Counted from the first letter of the stretch, positions 22,487-30,849 are shown. The stretch: 36,285 nt of DNA from Thiohalomonas denitrificans (GCF_016841685.1 NZ_JAENYR010000035.1:1-36285); one strand, 5' to 3'. Translations and numbers: made by a program. The notes: generated from the sequence alone by a model not told the origin.

Positions 22487-24655
22487 CTAACACTTAGACA
22501 TAGCCTTATAGTGCTCCGGGTAACCGGTTTTCTCGAACACCAACTTCAACCCCTCTTTAAAGACGTCATAGTCAAACTCTTTCATATCAAAGATATTTTG
22601 CCCAAGAGAGTGGGACTCCCGATTGACGTATCGATAGAACGCTTGGAATTTGATGTCCTGCAACTCAGGAATTTGAAAGACGTTGCCCAACGGCTTTTTG
22701 CCCACAAAATTAAAGAAATATTCAACTATGTTTCGCATACAGTTGGCAATGAGCGCCGGGTGCTGACTGTTGTCGTTTACGACGGACCAGTACGCTTGAT
22801 AATCGTTCTGAATTGACTCGTATTTCATTTCCTGGATGACGCTTCCAGTTGATGGCTTTGAAAGCCTGAAAAGCTTCTGAGTGTCTTTCCTAAGGTCGTG
22901 ATTGATCTCAGTCAACTCATAGAAAAAATAAAGGCTGTGGGTTAAAACTATAACCTGACGATACCGATCCCCCTTAAAGAAGATGGAGCGGATTAAGCGC
23001 CCAACATTAAAGACAAAAATATGCGAAAGGCTAGAAATGGGGTCATCTATCACCACAATGCGTTGGGCATGGGTATCCTCTGCGCTAAATTTCCCTTTGC
23101 AGAGCTCACAAAAGTACAGAAAGCTGATCATCATCCTCTCGCCCTCGCTGAGCGAGTAAAACGCATCTTTTTCATCGCCTGCCCGTACGATGCGATAAAG
23201 GCTGTCTGAATGTTTTTTTACGCTGAATTCATCAATGCCTAGGTCCAGGAGGCCTGCGTTGATTGCATCAACAGCCGCATCCACGTTTACCGTTTGCTTC
23301 TGTGCTGCAGTGATCCGTTCCTTGACCTTCGCAAGATCGGAATTGATACTGCGCACCTCACCATCCAGATCTTTCAGTTTATGATTTGCAGCCTGAAGAT
23401 CGTGTTGAAATCGCGACACAGTTTGGTCGTACTGCCAACGCATCAACATCCAAAATTCGTCTTTCAGCTTTGCGAGGGCGGCCTCGCGGTTTTGTAGTCG
23501 GTCATTGTATGCGCCTACATCACTGTTAATGGCGACGACCTCCGCATTAAAATCTGCCACTAAGCCTGATGTATCCGTCAGCGAAATGGGAGCCTTGGGA
23601 CTACTGATTTTTTGTTCGATCTTTTCAACGTTCCGTAGCAAGGCGGTAGATAATGCTTGGTGCTTCCCTAGAAGCATGCTCTTACGTTCCCGTGCGAATG
23701 GGTGGTCCGAAAACTCACCAACCCCGGGTAGCGCCTCAACTGCGCTTTGGTACTTCCGTAAAAGGTCAGCAAGCGTATCGAGTTGATTCTGATAGCTCTC
23801 ATCGAAATACGATCTGACGCTTTCAAGAAACTTTCTGGATATGGTTGTCTCTTGGCAGAAAGGGCATTGCACTCCGACATCGTCAACTTCATCTGGCAGG
23901 TATGTGATCCCTTGATTCACCCAGTCTGCGTTCCCAAGTTTCTCGATCAGGTCTGCCACTTCACTGTCAGTATTACCAAGGATGGTTGTGCCGAAAAGCG
24001 GGTGGGACTCGACGTCAGGAGCTTGGAATACCAAGTTCTGCAACGGCTGTTGGGGTTTCGCATCGTCGCCCTTGAGCGTTTCCACCTCTCTTCGGAGAGC
24101 TTTAATGTCCCTTTGCGGCTCATCTGTTGGCTTGGGAATAGACAGCAAGTGTTCAAATAGCTTGTCTTTTTTCCCCATCAGACCCTCGAAGCAGTACTCG
24201 AGGACACGATCCCCGCCCGTATAGGTCTTTTTAATACCCCACACTTCCTCGATCACTTGCTGCCGCTGCTTCGAATATGACTCATTTACTTTTTCTTTGT
24301 CGTCTCGCTTCGATTGCAGCGAGTGCTCCAGCTCTCCTTGTTTCTTCGTTCCCTCAATAATCTTCTGTTCGGCTTCTTTGTTCTCCTTTGAAAGGCTAAA
24401 AATGCCCTTTAGATTGTCGGTAACGAAGAAATTGTCTCTTATGAATTTTTGGTTATAGACAAGAATGGGCACAGTTTGGGCAGGCGTCTTGCTGCAAAGC
24501 ACGAACTGGGGATCATTCGGCTCATATAGGAAGTTCGATATTGTTGATTTACCAGTACCGTTAAGGCCGTATATCAAATTGATCTTCTTGTCGGTCTGGA
24601 GACTCGTCGCGTGTTTGAAGCTGGCGACAGCATCCATACGTATCTCGGTGATCAT
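22487..24655 (-). CDS. Cassette 3: RloC/PrrC-like anticodon nuclease (AAA_13 ATPase)
   Basis: A 722-aa SMC/Rad50-like ATPase of the AAA_13 type. Walker A: INLIYGLNGTGKSTISNFLY (about residues 26-45). Long coiled coils surround a zinc-hook CPFCQE (about 263-268). Signature: YSLSEGERMMISFLYF; Walker B: RIVVIDDPISSLSH. The C-terminus has CMRNIVEYFFNFVGKK and, 37 residues after that Glu, FYRYVNRESHSLG. The R-x3-E...H arrangement is that of the HEPN-type nuclease triad of PrrC and RloC, which cut tRNA anticodon loops during phage infection or DNA damage. RloC differs from PrrC in having the zinc hook, as here. No restriction-modification genes are adjacent. Its attC-bounded position marks it as an integron cassette, unusually long for one. 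Confidence 0.75.
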   Translation of the reverse strand: MITEIRMDAVASFKHATSLQTDKKINLIYGLNGTGKSTISNFLYEPNDPQFVLCSKTPAQTVPILVYNQKFIRDNFFVTDNLKGIFSLSKENKEAEQKIIEGTKKQGELEHSLQSKRDDKEKVNESYSKQRQQVIEEVWGIKKTYTGGDRVLEYCFEGLMGKKDKLFEHLLSIPKPTDEPQRDIKALRREVETLKGDDAKPQQPLQNLVFQAPDVESHPLFGTTILGNTDSEVADLIEKLGNADWVNQGITYLPDEVDDVGVQCPFCQETTISRKFLESVRSYFDESYQNQLDTLADLLRKYQSAVEALPGVGEFSDHPFARERKSMLLGKHQALSTALLRNVEKIEQKISSPKAPISLTDTSGLVADFNAEVVAINSDVGAYNDRLQNREAALAKLKDEFWMLMRWQYDQTVSRFQHDLQAANHKLKDLDGEVRSINSDLAKVKERITAAQKQTVNVDAAVDAINAGLLDLGIDEFSVKKHSDSLYRIVRAGDEKDAFYSLSEGERMMISFLYFCELCKGKFSAEDTHAQRIVVIDDPISSLSHIFVFNVGRLIRSIFFKGDRYRQVIVLTHSLYFFYELTEINHDLRKDTQKLFRLSKPSTGSVIQEMKYESIQNDYQAYWSVVNDNSQHPALIANCMRNIVEYFFNFVGKKPLGNVFQIPELQDIKFQAFYRYVNRESHSLGQNIFDMKEFDYDVFKEGLKLVFEKTGYPEHYKAMSKC

Positions 24656-24687
24656 TTATCTCGCCCCCTTGCTCCACAGCACACGCT

Positions 24688-24764
24688 GCCCATAACCCGC
24701 AGCCGAAAGCGGAGCGACGAAGGAGCGTAGGTTTTGGCTGTCGGAGTTGATGGGCTCGTTAGGC
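24688..24764 (-). other. attC recombination site between cassettes 2 and 3
   Basis: On the minus strand it runs from GCCTAAC (24764-24758, containing the TAA stop of the DUF4279 gene) to GTTATGGGC (24696-24688). Stems: GAGCCCA with TGGGC-type end, and CAGCC-AAAA with TTTCGGCTG. A stop codon embedded in the core is typical of cassettes. Confidence 0.75.
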
Positions 24765-25193
24765 ATTTTCTTTCTCCTCAGGCTCATCTGGACCGTAGAT
24801 GTCCAAGCTGAGCTCTATTCCTCGCTCCCCAAGTGCCTTGAGGGACTCGGCCGAGACTGACAGTCCTTCGTTGCTGCACTTCATGAAAAGACCACAGAAC
24901 AAATCGATATCGTACTTTGTTGAAATTTGCGCCCAGACGCTGAGATTGCCTGTGAGCTTTCCGAGCAACTCTGCTATTTGCCCGTCAAGATCGTCGGGGG
25001 TTGCATCCGTTGCCTCCAAGCGCCACATCCCCGTTTTGGCAGTGCGTGAGCGCCCGGTTACCTTCCCAACAAACACTTCTCCTTTGACCTGTTCCTTTGA
25101 CGCGGCATGTCCGAGGAGCACGGAGATTTCAGCGGGTTGCAGATCATCTCCCGCGAACCTTAGGGTTGCTACTGAACGGTCTAGGTGCGCCAT
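24759..25193 (-). CDS. Cassette 2: DUF4279-family protein
   Basis: A 144-aa soluble protein that fits the DUF4279 pattern: LRFAGDDLQPAEISVLLGHA at the N-terminus, GMWRLEATDATPDDLDGQIA in the middle and DIDLFCGLFMKCSNEGLSVS followed by LSLDIYG near the end. The family is widespread, often beside toxin/immunity or defence genes, and has no proven function. It starts at ATG 25193 with AGAAGAG just upstream, 10 bases after the attC core GTTAGGC. Its own stop lies within the next attC core, confirming the cassette structure. Confidence 0.7.
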   Translation of the reverse strand: MAHLDRSVATLRFAGDDLQPAEISVLLGHAASKEQVKGEVFVGKVTGRSRTAKTGMWRLEATDATPDDLDGQIAELLGKLTGNLSVWAQISTKYDIDLFCGLFMKCSNEGLSVSAESLKALGERGIELSLDIYGPDEPEEKENA

Positions 25194-25203
25194 CTCTTCT
25201 GAT

Positions 25204-25269
25204 GCCTAACGTTGCCTTCAGCGGAGCAGGCGCGCTAGCGACTGCGTCCGCTGGAAGGCTTTGTTAAAT
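25204..25269 (-). other. attC recombination site between cassettes 1 and 2
   Basis: The clearest attC of the array. GCCTAAC (25204-25210) and GTTAAAT (25263-25269) flank a hairpin GCCTTCAGCGGA / TCCGCTGGAAGGC that has a single extrahelical G, the hallmark used by integron integrases for strand choice. Length is 66 bp. The stop codon of the upstream gene overlaps the core. Confidence 0.85.
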
Positions 25270-25974
25270 GAATACCCCTTGCTCATAGCAAGTGGTTCTT
25301 ACCCATTTGGGTTTCAAGTTATTGCTATTTATATATTTCTTCAGCAAAGACTCACGCTCTGGCTCAGAATGGTTAGATAATCCCGCATCATCACATATTT
25401 CTGAAACTAGGTTCTGATTGCCTTTTAACCAATTAATCGACACGAGCCCATTTTCTATTTCGCGACAAGCGAAATCCGTTGAAATGCGATTCTCATTAGT
25501 TGCATCAATAATAAGTAACGAGCCCGAAGGGCTTCTTTTATCGAGGCCAATGGCGTTGATTAGAGCAGTACCCATAACAGGAATTATTGTCATTAATCCA
25601 GCTCCCATCGGCACGAAGCCGCTTTTCTCTTTATCGATTATGGCTCTTGGATAGCAGCCCTTAATACCAGAGAATCCACCTTCTGAAATTGATGCCTTCG
25701 CGATGCCACCTAAAGCCAGAACATGCCTCATTAATGAAATTGCAATCGCAGCCGAACGATCAAGTAATTTCTCCTCAAAACAACTGACTATTACAAACCC
25801 ATCACCGAATTGATGAGCAAATAAACGCGATACATCATCGTTGTATTTTTTCTCGCCGATTCTGTAAATACCCTCCATCAGTGCATTTAAAGGTAAAATC
25901 GCCCTCATAGTTTGGTCGTATAGTGAACCAAACCCTTCGATGTCGATATATATTGCCCACCGTGTATCTGTCAT
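25264..25974 (-). CDS. Cassette 1: nucleotidyl-cyclase-like protein, unknown function
   Basis: A 236-aa protein I cannot place firmly. It opens with RWAIYIDIEGFGSLYDQTM, where IDIEGF resembles the first metal-binding strand (FVDIRGF) of class III nucleotidyl cyclases. Some 45 residues later HQFGDGFVIVSCF resembles the second conserved hairpin (GDG). The spacing fits a cyclase palm domain, but substrate-binding residues cannot be checked by eye. The second half (INWLKGNQNLVSEICDDAGL) is unrecognised. Base composition is clearly more AT-rich than neighbouring core genes, indicating transfer. Cyclases are signal generators in Pycsar-type defence, so this is a weak pointer in the same direction as the other cassettes. 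Confidence 0.5.
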   Translation of the reverse strand: MTDTRWAIYIDIEGFGSLYDQTMRAILPLNALMEGIYRIGEKKYNDDVSRLFAHQFGDGFVIVSCFEEKLLDRSAAIAISLMRHVLALGGIAKASISEGGFSGIKGCYPRAIIDKEKSGFVPMGAGLMTIIPVMGTALINAIGLDKRSPSGSLLIIDATNENRISTDFACREIENGLVSINWLKGNQNLVSEICDDAGLSNHSEPERESLLKKYINSNNLKPKWVRTTCYEQGVFI

Positions 25975-26058
25975 TCTTTATTCATTTGACATCTAAGCAT
26001 TTATCCACCATGCTTCGCACGGATTCCATATAACACACGCTTTTCCGGCCAAAACCCG

Positions 26059-26104
26059 AAAAAAAAGCCGAACCCCCAACACCTTCGGTGCGAAGTCCGG
26101 CTTC
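26059..26104 (-). terminator. Rho-independent terminator of the nrdJ operon
   Basis: Read on the minus strand, GAAGCCGGACTTCGCACCG...GGTTCGGC is followed by eight T. The stem AGCCGGA/TTCGGCT encloses an inner CTTCGCACCGAAG hairpin. It lies about 100 bp after the nrdJb stop codon. Confidence 0.8.
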
Positions 26105-26204
26105 TCATCAATTCAGTTTGTCCCGACTATCTCTCCCCATCTCCGCGTCCTCAGCGTCTAGCGTTTTCTGCGTTTAACCCGTTGTCCCTTTCAGTGCACC
26201 CTCA

Positions 26205-26909
26205 CTACCCGCACTTCGAATCCCCACAATTCAAACACGTCAAACACCCGTCCATCTGAATCATGGCCTTGGTCTGGCACTTGCCGCAAAGCTGGGCGCC
26301 ATCGGGGAAGTCGCCCGGGTCTTTGGCCTCGGCGTCCTTGACGGCGCCTTCGTACTCTTTGCGCTTGGCGGCGATGAGGGCCTTCTGGTGTTCGTCGAGG
26401 CCTTCGTCCTTGATGAGGCCGATCATGCGCATGTGGCCTTCGATGGCGTCGCCGATCTCGGCCACCAGGGAGGGCATGTATTTGCCACCTTTCTTGAAGT
26501 AGCCGCCTTTGGGGTCGAACACGGAGCGGAGCTCTTCGACCAGGAAGGTCACGTCGCCGCCTTTTCGGAACACGGCGGAGATGATGCGGGTCAGCGCGAC
26601 GATCCACTGGAAGTGGTCCATGTTCTTCGAATTGATGAAGACCTCGAAGGGGCGGCGCAGTTCGTGATCGGTGCCGGCGTTGAGGATGATGTCGTTGATG
26701 GTGACATACAGGGCGTGCTCGGAGAGGGGCGTCTTCACCTTGTAGGTGGAACCGAGCAACATTTCGGGGCGCTCGAGCTCTTCGGTAAGGTGGACGACGT
26801 TGGCGTGGGTTTCGTCCTGTTTGGGTTCGGCGGCCTTGGGGGCGGGCTTGTCCTCTTCCTCTTTGACGACGCCGTAGCCGACGATCTTGGTTTCGATTTT
26901 TACGGTCAT
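26205..26909 (-). CDS. nrdJb: Class II ribonucleotide reductase, C-terminal subunit NrdJb (TSCPD domain)
   Basis: A 234-aa protein equal in size and layout to NrdJb of organisms with a split adenosylcobalamin-dependent reductase (as in Pseudomonas). It has an N-terminal region rich in Lys/Glu/Pro, a TSCPD domain (ALYVTINDIILNAGTDHELR, EVFINSKNMDHFQWIVALTR) and a C-terminal cysteine cluster, CGKCQTKAMIQMDGCLTC followed by NCG and CG. The cluster probably binds zinc or re-reduces the active-site disulfide of NrdJa. AAGGAAA precedes the ATG. It is the last gene of the nrdJ operon, before a good terminator. Confidence 0.9.
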   Translation of the reverse strand: MTVKIETKIVGYGVVKEEEDKPAPKAAEPKQDETHANVVHLTEELERPEMLLGSTYKVKTPLSEHALYVTINDIILNAGTDHELRRPFEVFINSKNMDHFQWIVALTRIISAVFRKGGDVTFLVEELRSVFDPKGGYFKKGGKYMPSLVAEIGDAIEGHMRMIGLIKDEGLDEHQKALIAAKRKEYEGAVKDAEAKDPGDFPDGAQLCGKCQTKAMIQMDGCLTCLNCGDSKCG

Positions 26910-27161
26910 TTTCCTTTTTTCCTCTACGCCGCCCCTGGATGGCGGCCGTGCTGTTGTCTCGGTTTTACGTTGTTTGGTGGTTTTGTGGCTTCGCGTTTTT
27001 CTTGATCTCCCTCACCCTAACCCTCGGCAACTGCTCCCTGCGTTGCTCTACCTCCTGCGTCCCTGCAGTCGTCTCCCGGAGGGAGAGGGAACCGGGGCGC
27101 GGCTCGCAGGTTTCCTACCTTTCCTCTGCGAACTCTGCGTCTCTGCGGTGCGACTTTCTTT
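26910..27161. repeat. Dispersed intergenic repeats between orf73 and nrdJb
   Basis: No gene. It contains typical genome-wide repeat fragments: on the minus strand cgcagagacgcagagttcgc and gggttagggtgagggagatc with an inverted cccgggagacga/tctcccggaggg-type stem. A similar 'cgcagaaaacgctagacgct' fragment lies at 26140-26175. Such repeats inside an operon may modulate expression of nrdJb. Confidence 0.5.
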
Positions 27162-27383
27162 TCAAGCGAATTGGCGAAGCGGACCGAAGTCCGACGTCAG
27201 GGCATCGACGGCCTCGGCGCGGTCTTCGTAGACGCCGATGCGACGCTTGTTGTCGCGGTGACGGGCGACGACGTACTCCGGTTTCTCTTCGGAGGCGCGC
27301 TCGGCGAAGCCCACCACTTCGAGTTCTTTTCCATCCAGGGCCCGGAAGCGGGACAGGGTGATCTCGAAGTTAGAACTTGCCAT
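27162..27383 (-). CDS. Small 73-aa protein between nrdJa and nrdJb
   Basis: I do not recognise the family. The 73-aa basic/acidic protein (ASSNFEITLSRFRALDGKEL, VVARHRDNKRRIGVYEDRAE) starts at an ATG (27383) that overlaps the nrdJa stop by 14 nt, so it is translationally coupled to nrdJa. Its composition looks like a real globular protein. Position in the operon suggests a link to ribonucleotide reduction, for instance an accessory or assembly role, but that is inference only. Confidence 0.65.
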   Translation of the reverse strand: MASSNFEITLSRFRALDGKELEVVGFAERASEEKPEYVVARHRDNKRRIGVYEDRAEAVDALTSDFGPLRQFA

Positions 27384-30300
27384 AGTAGCCCTCCTTCAAC
27401 GCGTCGTAGAGATTCGCGGCGGTGTGCATTTCACCGTCGTATTCCACCTCTTCATTGCCCTTCAGTTCGATCGTCTTACCGTTTTCGAGCTCGAAACGGT
27501 AGGTGGTGGCCTCCAGATCCTTGTCCTGGACGAGTACGCCCTGGAACGCTTCGGGGTTGAAGCGGAAGGTGGTGCAGCCCTTCAGATCCTTTTCGTAGGC
27601 GTACAGGTAAATGTCCTTGAAGTCCTGGAAGGGATACTCCGTGGGGACATTGGCGGTCTTCGAAATGGAGGAGTCGATCCACTTCTGGGCCGCGGCCTGG
27701 ATGTCGACGTGCTGCTTGGGGGTCACCTGTTCGGCGGTGATGAAATAGTCGGGCAGCTTCTTGTCGTCCTCTTGGGCATAGGGGTCGGCCGCCTGGCTAA
27801 TCAGTTCACGGTAGGCGAGCAGCTCAAACGAGAGTACGTCCACCTTCTCCTTGGTCTTGCGCCCCTCGCGGATGATGTTGCGCGAGTATTTGTGCGCGAA
27901 CGAGGGCTCGATACCGTTACTGGCATTATTGGCCAGCGAGAGGGAGATGGTCCCGGTCGGGGCGATGGAGCTGTGGTGGGTGAAGCGGCAGCCGGTTTCG
28001 GCCATCTCGTTCACCAGTTCCGGCTCCACCTCGGCGACCCGCTGCATGTAGCGGCTGTATTTGGCGTGCAGGACCCGGCCGGGCAGTTTATCGCCCACCT
28101 TGATGCCGTCGCGCTTGAGCTCCGGGCGGCGGCGCAGCAGGTCGGCGGTGATCGCGAACTCCTGCTCCATGATCGGGGCGGGGCCTTTCTCTTTCGCCAG
28201 CTCGACGCCGGTGCGCCAGCCGGTCAGGGCCAGTTCGCGGGTGACCCGCTCGGTGAACTCCAGCGAACCCTCATCGCCGTACTCCATGCGCAGCATGGTC
28301 AGGGTGGAGCCGAGGCCGAGATAGCCCATGCCGTGACGGCGCTTGCTTTCGATCTCGGCGCGCTGCTCGGGCAGCGGCAAACCGTTGATCTCCACCACGT
28401 TGTCGAGCATGCGGGTGAACACGCTCACCGCCTCGCGGTAGCTCTCCCAGTCGAAGCGGGCCTTGTCGGTGAAGGGGTCGAGTACGAACTTGGTGAGATT
28501 CACCGAGCCGAGCAGGCAGGCGCCGTAGGGTGGGAGTCCCTGTTCTCCGCACGGGTTGGTCGCCCGGATGTTCTCGCAGAACCAGTTGTTGTTCATCTCG
28601 TTGTACTGGTCGATGAGGATGAACCCGGGCTCGGCGAAGTCGTAGGTGGAGGCCATGATCAGGTCCCACAGCCGGCGGGCCGGGACGCTCTTGTAGACCT
28701 TGCAGGCCACCAGGCCTTCACCGTTGGTGAGGAACTCGTCGTTGGTGGGCCATTCGCGCCATACCACCTGCTCCGGATCCTCGATATCGATGGCGTCGAT
28801 CTCGACCTCCCTGGCGGTGAGCGGGAAGGCGAGTTTCCAGATCGCTTCGGCCTTTACGGCCTCCATGAACTCTTCGGTGACCAGCAGCGAGAGGTTGAAC
28901 TGGCGCAACCGACCGTCCTCGCGCTTGGCGCGGATGAAGTCCATGACGTCCGGGTGGCCGACGTCGAAGGTGGCCATCTGCGCGCCGCGGCGGCCGCCGG
29001 CGGAGGAGACGGTGAAGCACATCCGGTCGTAGATATCCATGAAGGAGAGTGGACCGGAGGTATAAGCGCCGGCGCCGGCGACGAAGGCGCCTTTGGGACG
29101 CAGGGTGCTGAATTCATAGCCGATGCCGCAGTTATGGATGACCATCAGGCCGTTTTCGCCGGCCAGATAGTTGTTATGCCCCTCGACGGTAAAGTCGTAG
29201 AAGGTCTCCGGCAAATCCAGGTTCCTGCGGATGGCCTCGACAGGTCGCAGGGTTTTCGCAAACCGGACCAACGAAGCCAGATGAGGAAAGCGCTGCAACC
29301 AACGGGTGAGCCAAATCCGGCTTACCGTCGATCTGCGATGATAGCCATGATAAAAGCCCAGCCGCTGGCGCTCTTTGTGCCCCAGCGATTCGGCTTCCCT
29401 TGCCAATGCTTCCTGGAGTTGCGAAGGAATCACATAACGGTCGTACTGCCCCGCCTGGCAGGCGTTTTCAACGATGCGTCGACGCTTGCCGCTGTCCGCC
29501 ATGTATTCGGCCACGCACTTCAGGAACTCCGAGTCGGAGATCTTGAGCATCACGCCACCGCTGTCGCGAATCACGCTCCCCTGCCAGACATGCTCGCGAG
29601 GTTTGCGCCGGGTAATGGCCCCGTGCACCCCGAACAGGGCGAGCAGGCCCCGCAGTTCCTCCGCGAACGCCTCGTTCCGAGTGGCAAGGATGACACTGCC
29701 GTGCTCCTCACTTACCGTACCGTCGGTATCCATCAATCCGGCCAGAAAGGGCAGGAAATGGCGTTCGGGATGGGCGGCGATCCAGGCGGGAACCCGGAGA
29801 GTGACCGTTTTCTTTCCGATCTGTCCGTCGATGAATTCCGCGGCCCGGCTGGCCTCGAAGCTCGCCACGGTATAGTCCCACACCGGCGTTCCCGTCGCAG
29901 TGGCTGTCGCCACGACCTGTGCGCGAGCACCACAAAAGGCCTGAAAGAAATCGGCATAACGCTCGACCACTTCCCGTTCGGCGGCGCGGATCTTGAAGGT
30001 AAGCCGGCGACCGGCAGCCCGCGCCTTTTCCGCCCAGGCTGCACGGCTGGGTTTGTAGTCGAAGCGCTTCTCATACGCGCTGCCGTCGCCGAGATGGGAG
30101 CCGGCGAACCACGACTGCAAGGCGTTCGTCTTATCGGCTTCCCACGCAAACCGATGGTGAACCAGACCGTCACTCTCCTGAACCTCATCTGCCCGAACGT
30201 AGACAAGGTGTCCGTCGCGGTAGACCAGCACCGGGTGCTTGATCGAGGTCTTGAGGGATGTGCCGTTGGAGACGATTTCGATATTTTCGGCCCGGGCCAC

Positions 30301-30849
30301 ATGGGTGGTCAGGTGCCGCTCGATTTCGCGCATCTCGAAGCTTTGCTTCTCGCGGTCATAGCAAAGGATCGAGCCATGGCGCTGCTCGACGGCTTCACGA
30401 GCAGTGGTCACGCCCCGGTCCGTGACCACACGGGTGTCCGGAGCGACGCAGCCGGCCTTCAGCGTCAGGCCCGCCTCGTGCACCTTCTGCAGGATGTCGT
30501 CCATGGAGTCGCGGACGGTGCCGGAGACGGTGCAGTTGATAGTGGAGGTGGCCGGTTTGTAGGCCAGGGCACCGGCATTAGAGGTGATGCGGCCGGCGGG
30601 GATGGCACCATGGCGCAGCGCCCATAGGAATCGTTCGTACCAGTGCTCTTTTTTCGAGTCGCTCTCTTCGACCTCGGCGATGGCCTGGGCGACCCTTTTA
30701 AAGGTGTCGTCGAGCTGCTGATCGATCACTTCGCCGCTTTTGGTCTTGAGGCGGTATTTTTTGTCCCAGATGTCGAGCGAGGCCGGCTGGAAAGGAATTT
30801 CGGTCACTTGCGTGGATTTGACGGCCTTAAGCTGAACGGACTTGGTCAC
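27370..30849 (-). CDS. nrdJa: Class II (adenosylcobalamin) ribonucleotide reductase NrdJa, with intein
   Basis: A 1159-aa precursor; after removal of a 440-aa intein the mature protein is about 719 aa, the normal NrdJa size. It reduces ribonucleotides to deoxyribonucleotides using B12, independent of oxygen. Conserved segments: GRITSNAGALAYKPATSTIN with Cys (INCTVSG), GCGIGYEFSTLRPKGAFV, ATNPCGEQGLPPYGACLLGS (finger loop with the radical Cys in NPCGEQ), GMGYLGLGSTLTMLRMEYGD and SIAPTGTISLSLANNASNGIE. The GTG at 30849 is chosen because AGGGGG lies upstream and the next in-frame start (30918) falls inside the NrdR box. The C-terminal part is supplied by NrdJb. Confidence 0.93.
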   Translation of the reverse strand: MTKSVQLKAVKSTQVTEIPFQPASLDIWDKKYRLKTKSGEVIDQQLDDTFKRVAQAIAEVEESDSKKEHWYERFLWALRHGAIPAGRITSNAGALAYKPATSTINCTVSGTVRDSMDDILQKVHEAGLTLKAGCVAPDTRVVTDRGVTTAREAVEQRHGSILCYDREKQSFEMREIERHLTTHVARAENIEIVSNGTSLKTSIKHPVLVYRDGHLVYVRADEVQESDGLVHHRFAWEADKTNALQSWFAGSHLGDGSAYEKRFDYKPSRAAWAEKARAAGRRLTFKIRAAEREVVERYADFFQAFCGARAQVVATATATGTPVWDYTVASFEASRAAEFIDGQIGKKTVTLRVPAWIAAHPERHFLPFLAGLMDTDGTVSEEHGSVILATRNEAFAEELRGLLALFGVHGAITRRKPREHVWQGSVIRDSGGVMLKISDSEFLKCVAEYMADSGKRRRIVENACQAGQYDRYVIPSQLQEALAREAESLGHKERQRLGFYHGYHRRSTVSRIWLTRWLQRFPHLASLVRFAKTLRPVEAIRRNLDLPETFYDFTVEGHNNYLAGENGLMVIHNCGIGYEFSTLRPKGAFVAGAGAYTSGPLSFMDIYDRMCFTVSSAGGRRGAQMATFDVGHPDVMDFIRAKREDGRLRQFNLSLLVTEEFMEAVKAEAIWKLAFPLTAREVEIDAIDIEDPEQVVWREWPTNDEFLTNGEGLVACKVYKSVPARRLWDLIMASTYDFAEPGFILIDQYNEMNNNWFCENIRATNPCGEQGLPPYGACLLGSVNLTKFVLDPFTDKARFDWESYREAVSVFTRMLDNVVEINGLPLPEQRAEIESKRRHGMGYLGLGSTLTMLRMEYGDEGSLEFTERVTRELALTGWRTGVELAKEKGPAPIMEQEFAITADLLRRRPELKRDGIKVGDKLPGRVLHAKYSRYMQRVAEVEPELVNEMAETGCRFTHHSSIAPTGTISLSLANNASNGIEPSFAHKYSRNIIREGRKTKEKVDVLSFELLAYRELISQAADPYAQEDDKKLPDYFITAEQVTPKQHVDIQAAAQKWIDSSISKTANVPTEYPFQDFKDIYLYAYEKDLKGCTTFRFNPEAFQGVLVQDKDLEATTYRFELENGKTIELKGNEEVEYDGEMHTAANLYDALKEGYYGKF
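29131..30450 (-). other. LAGLIDADG intein in NrdJa (440 residues)
   Basis: It begins at Cys (CVAPDTRVVTDRG, block A) right after LTLKAG and ends VIHN followed by extein Cys (CGIGYEF). Block B is LKTSIKHPVLVYRDG; homing-endonuclease motifs are WFAGSHLGDGSAY and FLAGLMDTDGTV; blocks F/G are FYDFTVEGHNNYLAGENG and LMVIHN. All splicing residues (Cys1, TxxH-like His, final His-Asn, Cys+1) and both endonuclease aspartates are present, so splicing and homing may both work. It interrupts the conserved GCGIGYEFS motif, a place where splicing is essential for enzyme function. Confidence 0.93.

Noticed and set aside
25975-26204. Integron integrase or attI at the upstream end of the cassette array
   Set aside because: No coding capacity for an integrase; the segment is only a terminator and repeat fragments next to nrdJb.
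27358-30627. A very long plus-strand open frame (1089 codons) opposite nrdJa
   Set aside because: It is an antisense shadow of the GC-rich nrdJa gene; the translation has no family motifs, and NrdJ and intein motifs on the other strand are unmistakable.
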